Positions 58,101 to 64,000 of a stretch of DNA of 64,000 nt are shown here, in pieces; the first letter of the stretch is position 1; every line of letters begins with the position of its first letter. Source of the stretch: Brasenia schreberi. Taxonomy: Eukaryota > Streptophyta > Magnoliopsida > Nymphaeales > Cabombaceae. The translations under genes and the position numbers were made by a program. The DNA lies in contig JAYKKT010000086.1 in assembly GCA_036023115.1 (NCBI GenBank), positions 13,469,501-13,533,500 of the forward strand. The letters are read 5' to 3'. Under the pieces are notes generated by a model that worked only from the letters and a program-made list of their open reading frames with translations, was not told where the DNA came from and did no database searches.

Positions 58101-61100
58101 AAATCAATAGGAATTAACAGGTATAAGAGTGCACAATTGCACATACACATAAGAAAAGTACCTCAGGCTTTGGATGCTTTGCTCTTTCTTTTTCACCAAT
58201 TGTTCGCCTCTGGGGAAGACCCAAGTGACTAGAACAGTAGTCAAAATGTTTACATCAAAGACAGATAAAAAGATAGCAAAAAACAATAAACCAGACCACA
58301 GCCCAATAGTTAACTACCTAAACATTACTGGGGCCTCCCCTTTCTCCTGCAATTTTTCTTCATATTCCTGTTCAATTGATGCCAAGCCCAAGAAATACAA
58401 GCATAAGAATTTCCCAAGACAACAGAGAAATAAGAGTATGCACACTAGAAGTTACAAGGTTGCAAGAGGCACAGCACTAAACAGTAGACAAGTAAGCAAC
58501 TTAACCAAACTAAGGAAAGATAGTCAAATACTTATTTTACTCCAAGAAAAATGATTGAATTCTTGGGCCACATCACCAACTTGGTAAAAATGAAAATACA
58601 GATAAGTTCCAGTCAAGAAAGAAAAAAGGTGAATTTTACATGGTCTCCAAATATCACAGAAAAACTCAAACTTACATGGAGCGGCAGATTTAAGAACGTC
58701 TAACTCATCAAATGAAAGAAATAACCAATAAGCGGCAGATTTACATGATGACATTTACTCAATAACAATAATAGAAGTGAAGAGACCAAGAACACAATTC
58801 ATAGAACAATAATCATCACAACAACAATAATAATAGTTAGTCAAGAAAATAATATAATGATATATATACACTGGGAAGAAATCACGTCACTGTAACAAAG
58901 TGACATAATTAATGTTGCACAGTGGCTTGCATCATGGTTATCATGTTTGTAAGCACCTATTTAACAAGAATGCACACCATAGATAAGTGCGCTTAACATG
59001 ATGAGATGCTTTGGCTGCCTTTACATAACGCCTCACAAATCAGAGGTACTCAAACAGCACTGTTGCCTTTTGACAATTCTCATGTACTTTTCAACCAATA
59101 AGGGCAACAATCCAAAAGGCACCTGCCTCCAGCAATACTTCTTTAACTGCTGGAGACATATATTAGATGGATCACTGGATCATGTATTTGCCTTCTAGTG
59201 TTCATGGCCCAGGCGCGGATGCTGTTAGAAAATGGGCCACTCGGGCACTGACCTGACAGGCCCTGCCAGTAGGACCATCAGGGCCAGGGCCACCAGGGCC
59301 ACTAGCCGTTGGGGGCTGGTTGTGACCAGCCCCCCTTCACTCCTTCTTTCCTCTTGTATTCTTCCTCTCACTTCCTCTTCTCCTCCCCATAAATACTCCT
59401 AAACTTTCTCCTCCCCATAAATACTCCTAAAACATATGGCCCTTAGTGGCTAATCAATAAAGATCATTTTTATTTGTTTGGTGTGCCTTTGTTGCACTTG
59501 ACTATAACCTTTTCTAAGGCTTTGTGTTTATCATTCGGTTGGTGTGCCTTTGTTGCATTTGTTATAGCCTTTTCTAAGGCTTTGTGTTTGTTACTCTTTC
59601 GGTGTGCCCTCGTTGCACTCGGCTATAGCCTTTTCTAAGGCTTTGTGATATTTATATTGTGGTGATATTTATTCATTGATCTTCTGCTGCTATATTGGAA
59701 CTTTGTCTTCATTACGTGGTATCAAAGCTCCATTCCAAAGAAATTGAGCACATCAAGAAGCGTGCCAACCTAGAAAAGTCCTTCACTCTTGACATTTAAT
59801 ATTTTGAAGTCGAGGTAACTTCGAAAAATTTGAAAAGAATGAAGTTTTGAAGTAAGATAAGTTTCTTTGAATATTCTTAATGGTAATCATGTTATCTTCG
59901 AAGCATCATTTCTAAAAATCCTCTCATTCCAATTAATCTTGGTTATTGTTGATAGTTACTATTATTTATTATAGCAACATCATCCTTTTCAAAATAAGCA
60001 TGCATGATTGCTTAATATTTCCTTTGTGATATACAATTTTAGCTATGTTTAAGATTCATTTTCTCTTAAAATGTCTAAGTAAGACATGTTCCTCCTATTA
60101 GACATTTTGAAGTTTTAAGCTTTGTCCTTTTTACGGTGTCTTTTAAGTTTTTATCTTAAAGCTTCAAAACTTGAAGTTTTGTATAAAAAGACATCATACT
60201 TTTCTTGGAAAGTTTTTGTTCTTAGCTTATGATGAGGATTGATGTTTATAAATCGCATTGAGTTTTTTAAACCAATTTGTGTTGTTAGAAAGATGATCTT
60301 CTATAAATCACGTGATTCTTTTCAAAAAGAAGAGTTTCTTTTGAAAATTATTCTCTCTATATTTTAACTACATAAATGTTTTCTTTGTTCCAAAGACTTC
60401 TTTCATATATCTTAAGACCCATATTGGCATTTCTATTCATGATATGAATTCAAAGTATAGATTGTGTTTGCATAATATATGTATTGCTCAGATAATAAAC
60501 ATATCTGACCATTCGATCCAAGTTGGCTTCACTTGGTATTCGTATTCAAGTTCATTCAGGTGTGTTCTTTCCAACTTATATACAATTTTAATTATATCAA
60601 TTGTTTGTTGTTATGGTATAAAGAAAATTGTGTGATAAGTTGTAATATTCAAATGATTTTTCAACCGATTAATTGATTAAAAAGCAACAACAACAACTAA
60701 GCCTTTTCTCATACTAGAAGGGGTCGGCTACATGGATTCTTTGTTTCCACAGATCCCTATCAGTGTGCCATGTTAGCAGTTAACTCACAATAAGCTAGAT
60801 CATTCTTTATTGTTTCTTTCCAACACTTTTGTGGTCCTCTTCTACCTCTTTTAATACTTTCCAAATTTAGTTTTTCATACCTTCTTACAGGTTCTTCTTT
60901 TGATATTCTTTCTATATGTCCAAACCATCTTAAACGATATTCTCTCATTTTATCCTCTATTGGTGCCACTCCTAATTTGTTTCTAATAACCTCATTTTGT
61001 ATACGGTCTTTTCTTGTATGACCACTCATCCATCTCAACATCTTCATTTCTGTCACAGACATCTTTTGTACATGTTGGTGATTAACTGCCCAACACTCAG

Positions 61101-63821
61101 AACCATAAAACATGACAGGCCTAATTGCTGCTCTATAACATTTACCTTTCAACTTTAATGGTATCTTATTATCACAATGAATACCTAATGCTCCTCTCCA
61201 TTTTAACCAACCAACATTAATTTTATGCGTAACATCTCCATCAATTCATCCATCACTCTGAAAAATTGACCCTAGGTATTTAAAACTTTCCTTTTGGGGG
61301 ATGCAATGTGTGCCAATTTTAATTTCTATGTCCTCTGAAATAACCAAATGATCAAACTTATAAACACCTTAATTTCTATGTCCTCTGAAGTAACCAATTT
61401 CTTTCATCATTGATTAGAAAAATGTATTGAAATTTTTAGATGTTTTTCAAACTTGTTTATAAGATCAAAAGTGTGTTTTAAACAATAATTTGCATCTCTT
61501 GGCATGATTAAGATTCATGTTGTTGGTTGGTTGCTGAAGACCTTTGTGATTAAGGTGTTCACGTTATTGGCCTTTTGATGAAGATGCACTTATTGTTGTT
61601 TGATAACTTATTATCTTGAAAGTTATATTTTCATATCATTAATGCCTCCGTATTGTTGGCCTTTTGTTGAAGACCTTTGTGATTAAGGTGCTTCATGTTG
61701 TTGGCTATTTGTTGGAGGTTAGTCAATGTTGAAAATGCAATCATTACTATCTTGATAAATGTATTTCAAAGTCTTGCAAGAATTCTTGCTTTATGTGGTA
61801 AAGATTCCTTAAGAATGATATTTCAAACTTGTTTTTGATCATCTAGAAAGATTGTCTTATTCTTGAAATCATGGAATCACATTTAAAATTATGACTCTCA
61901 GCCTTGGGTCTTGTTTGATTTGTTTGGATTCGCGTTTTATCCTTAAAACTCGAGTTAATGCTTATCCATAAAGCTTTGGGTTTGAGTTTCGTCCTTAAAA
62001 CTCGGGTTAATGTTTAGCCTTAAAGCTTGTGTGGCTTACCAAGTTTAGTAATATTGTAGGGATTTATAAAATTATTTGTTATAGGCAATCTTACTTAGAT
62101 GATCAATGGGTTATTATTTATTTCATTTTTCTTACTTTATTAAAGATTTATTTTGCATTAAAAGAATGAAATTGCATGGTTTGACTTTTATATTTTCAAA
62201 AAAGATGTAAAACATGGTTATTGGTTGAATAAAAGATATAAAGAAAGAAGCATAAGAATGTCTTCATGGCTATAAATGATATCACAAACTCATGAAGTTG
62301 TTACTGTTCATGATTTATCATATACCTTATCCTTCCAATTACTTCTATGACGTTAGCAAACTTTAGGTAATGGATCTGTCAGTTTAAGGGGATGTTAGCA
62401 AAATGGGCTACTCGAGCCCGGACCTGACAGGCCTTGGCCAGTAGGACCGCAAAGGCCCCCAGGGCCACTAGCCATTGGGGGTCAGTCCCCCAACATGACT
62501 AACCCCCCTTCACTCCTTTCCTCTTGTATTCTCCCTCTCACTTCCTCTTATGCTATCTATAAATACTCCTAAACTCCATTGTAAACATATGGCCCTTAGT
62601 GACTAATCAATAAAGATCATTTTTATTTGTTTGGTGTGCCTTCGTTGCACTTGACTATAGCCTTTTCTAAGGCTGTGTTTATTATTCGGTTGGTGTGCCT
62701 TTGTTACACTTGCTATAGCCTTTTCTAAGGCTTTGTGTTTGTTACTCTTTTGGTGTGCCCTCGTTGCACTCGGCTATAGCCTTTTCTAAGGCTTTGTGAT
62801 AGTTACTGATATTTATTCATCGATCTTCTGCTGCTATATTGGAGCATCGTCTTCATTACAGATGCACTGTCTCACCCTCAGCGACACATTATTAAGTACT
62901 TCCTACTTCAAGCATTAGAAAAGGAATTGAGCAGATTCATGGTTCAATGAGAGGGCAGAGCTGTTGACCAAAAGGCAAAGCTTATCCAGACACCTTACCA
63001 ACTCCCAACGATAAGTTATCAGTATAACTCATACTGTTAAGGACACATTTCTTACGTTTATCTTCAGACAAGTTGGATCGTGTAAGCTTTTCACGTGCCT
63101 ATCTTTTGGTCCTCTTTGCTCTCTTTCACCATTCAGAGTCTCTAATGAACTAACTTGGTTCATCTCTTTTAAACATGGCGTTATTATTGCATTGGTAGAA
63201 CTTGCATAAGTTGGTGTTACAGCAATCCCATGTGAAGTCCCTGTAGCATCTTCCTCTTACCTAAACTAGCGTGTTATTCTACTGGCTACTTTAGCACAAC
63301 TCTTTCCTCAAGGTATTGAAGCATGCGAACATTTATTATTAAAGAAAAGTTAAATAGCATGTTATAGGAGACAGAATGAAGCAACAGAACACATAACAAA
63401 AGAGCACATTACAAGAGAATCCCCTGGAACTATGAATAAGAGGTTCTTTGATAAGTCAGTCAGCAATCTTTCAATTACTCTAAGATAAAAACATGAAAGT
63501 TTTCTAACAGAAACTCACAATCAACACAAACTTAAAAGTCCTCGTGCTATAAGCACACTTTATCAGTCTACCAATGACCTGCACATTAATTTACTAGTAA
63601 CAGTTGTGACCTACTTCACATTCTTGCTAAAACACATAATCCATGAGGCTCCAAAACCCAAATTGCAAGAAAAAATATTATAAAAATATAATAATCATGA
63701 ATGACAATTATCACCAGCGAGATGCTATGGCAAACCTTTCTTTTTTTCAAAACAAGCTTAAGAGTATCTTCAAGTTGTCGTTTCTTGTGTTTTCTCGCCT
63801 TGTCAAGAGCACCATCAGCCT
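55197..63821 (-). CDS. WBP11: WBP11-like splicing factor (5' end outside window)
   Basis: Seven GT-AG exons join without a stop into 466 residues: 63821-63736, 58367-58318, 58228-58162, 58090-58009, 57920-57514, 56336-55845, 55415-55197. The start is [20 protein letters not shown], the conserved Wbp11 N-terminal domain. [39 protein letters not shown] and [20 protein letters not shown] follow. Then come two long Pro-rich exons (PPLP, PPGLPP and GPPP motifs, typical WW-domain ligands) and the conserved end [23 protein letters not shown]11 is a nuclear spliceosome-associated protein that binds WW-domain partners such as PQBP1. The first exon, with the initiator Met and the MNPTDAYRKE-type start, must lie beyond 64000. 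Intron sizes are 5368 (with a complete LTR element), 89, 71, 88, 1177 and 429 bp. It appears intact. Confidence 0.9.
59223..59716 (+). repeat. 5' LTR of the non-autonomous element
   Basis: 494 bp. TATA region CCCATAAATACTCCTAAA occurs twice in a 26-bp tandem duplication (about 59379-59430), which accounts exactly for the length difference from the 3' LTR. A 60-bp unit with AGCCTTTTCTAAGGC follows three times (59481-59650). It ends TTACG (family TTACA). Confidence 0.9.
60684..61350 (-). mobile_element. RTE LINE 3' fragment inside the LTR element
   Basis: On minus: [14 protein letters not shown] block, a 130-codon open frame at 61152-60760 ([80 protein letters not shown]) and a tail GGCTTAGTTGTTGTTGTTG ending at 60684. 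It is the least decayed copy of this domain in the window. A 26-bp piece near 61325 is repeated near 61370 (TTAATTTCTATGTCCTCTGA). Confidence 0.88.
62393..62860 (+). repeat. 3' LTR of the non-autonomous element
   Basis: 468 bp starting TGTTAGCAAAATGGGC and ending TTCATTACA. It has a single TATA (CTATAAATACTCC near 62559) and three copies of the TTTTCTAAGGC-containing unit (about 62630-62800). Confidence 0.9.
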
Positions 63822-64000
63822 CTGCACCAACCAACAACTAATGCATGAAAAGACCACCATCAAAGAAAACAAGAAATGTCCGTCCATTCACAACATCACT
63901 AGCTAGTGAAATGTACAACAGAAGATTCTCACACTGAAATAACATCAATAACCAGAGAAACTAAGGACAACTGAAGTAAAATGTAAGTGCAAACTTGGAA
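63822..64000. other. Upstream intron of the WBP11-like gene
   Basis: T-rich on minus and leading to the acceptor TTGGTTGGTGCAG at 63822; no exon is visible before the window edge. Confidence 0.6.

Larger units (their letters stand above)
59223..62860 (+). mobile_element. Non-autonomous LTR retrotransposon (LARD-like) in a WBP11 intron
   Basis: It has two LTRs (59223-59716 and 62393-62860) and a perfect target duplication GATGC (59218-59222 and 62861-62865). The primer-binding site TGGTATCAAAGCTCC starts at 59717 and a purine tract AAGGGGA stands before the 3' LTR. The 2.68-kb interior has no gag or pol and contains a minus-strand RTE fragment. The last ~45 bp (GCAAACTTTAGGTAATGGAT, CTGTCAGTTT) match the pol end/purine-tract region of the Copia at 44.8-49.6 kb, and the LTRs share GGGCCACTAGCCGTTGG and TTTTCTAAGGCTTTG with it. 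The element is therefore a deletion derivative or satellite of that family. It lies antisense to WBP11. Confidence 0.9.

Overview
This is nuclear DNA of a flowering plant. The evidence is GT-AG introns, plant-type gene families (FRA10AC1-like, DDT-domain, PPR of the At1g01970 type, WBP11-like) and a dense, nested load of plant retrotransposons (RTE LINEs, Ty1/copia, Ty3/gypsy of the Tat type) plus a hAT DNA transposon. I cannot name the species. No bacterial, organellar or viral operon structure is visible, and I see no tRNA gene or CRISPR array.

Layout. At 1-15 kb there is an orphan plus-strand exon (498-645) and a minus-strand FRA10AC1-like gene. Its first three exons lie at 14941-12104 and a probable last exon at 1588-1490. 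The gap between them holds a Copia remnant, a hAT end and a head-to-head pair of near-full-length RTE LINEs (4.55-7.67 kb minus, 7.87-11.1 kb plus). At 15-21.5 kb the sequence is mostly unrecognised, with a possible non-autonomous DNA transposon at 16.87-17.79 kb. At 21.8-32.8 kb there is decayed Tat-type Ty3/gypsy DNA: an LTR, gag with a CCHC knuckle, a very long probable solo LTR containing a 36-bp minisatellite, then protease and reverse transcriptase. At 32.8-39.5 kb a minus-strand Copia element is split by a hAT element (33.2-35.5 kb). At 39.7-41.0 kb there are RTE fragments and a striking RTE/5S-rRNA/RTE composite. At 42.1-43.8 kb there are gene fragments: three DDT-domain exons and one unrecognised exon. 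At 44.77-49.56 kb lies a complete but dead Copia element with a perfect 5-bp target duplication. At 50.9-53.2 kb there is a decayed PPR gene (minus). From 55.2 kb to the right edge runs an apparently intact WBP11-like gene (minus, 5' end outside the window). Its 5.4-kb intron carries a complete non-coding LTR element (59.22-62.86 kb) that looks like a non-autonomous relative of the 44.77-kb Copia.

How the parts relate. Only the WBP11-like gene looks functional throughout. FRA10AC1 is either interrupted or has middle exons I could not find. The PPR and DDT loci are relics. The main interest is in the mobile elements: a 5S rRNA-RTE chimera with SINE-like layout, an LTR autonomous/non-autonomous pair, paired stem-loops in the RTE leader, a 45-bp tail-only LINE insertion with a clear target duplication, and three-level nesting. 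All family assignments were made by eye from motifs; no database search was possible.
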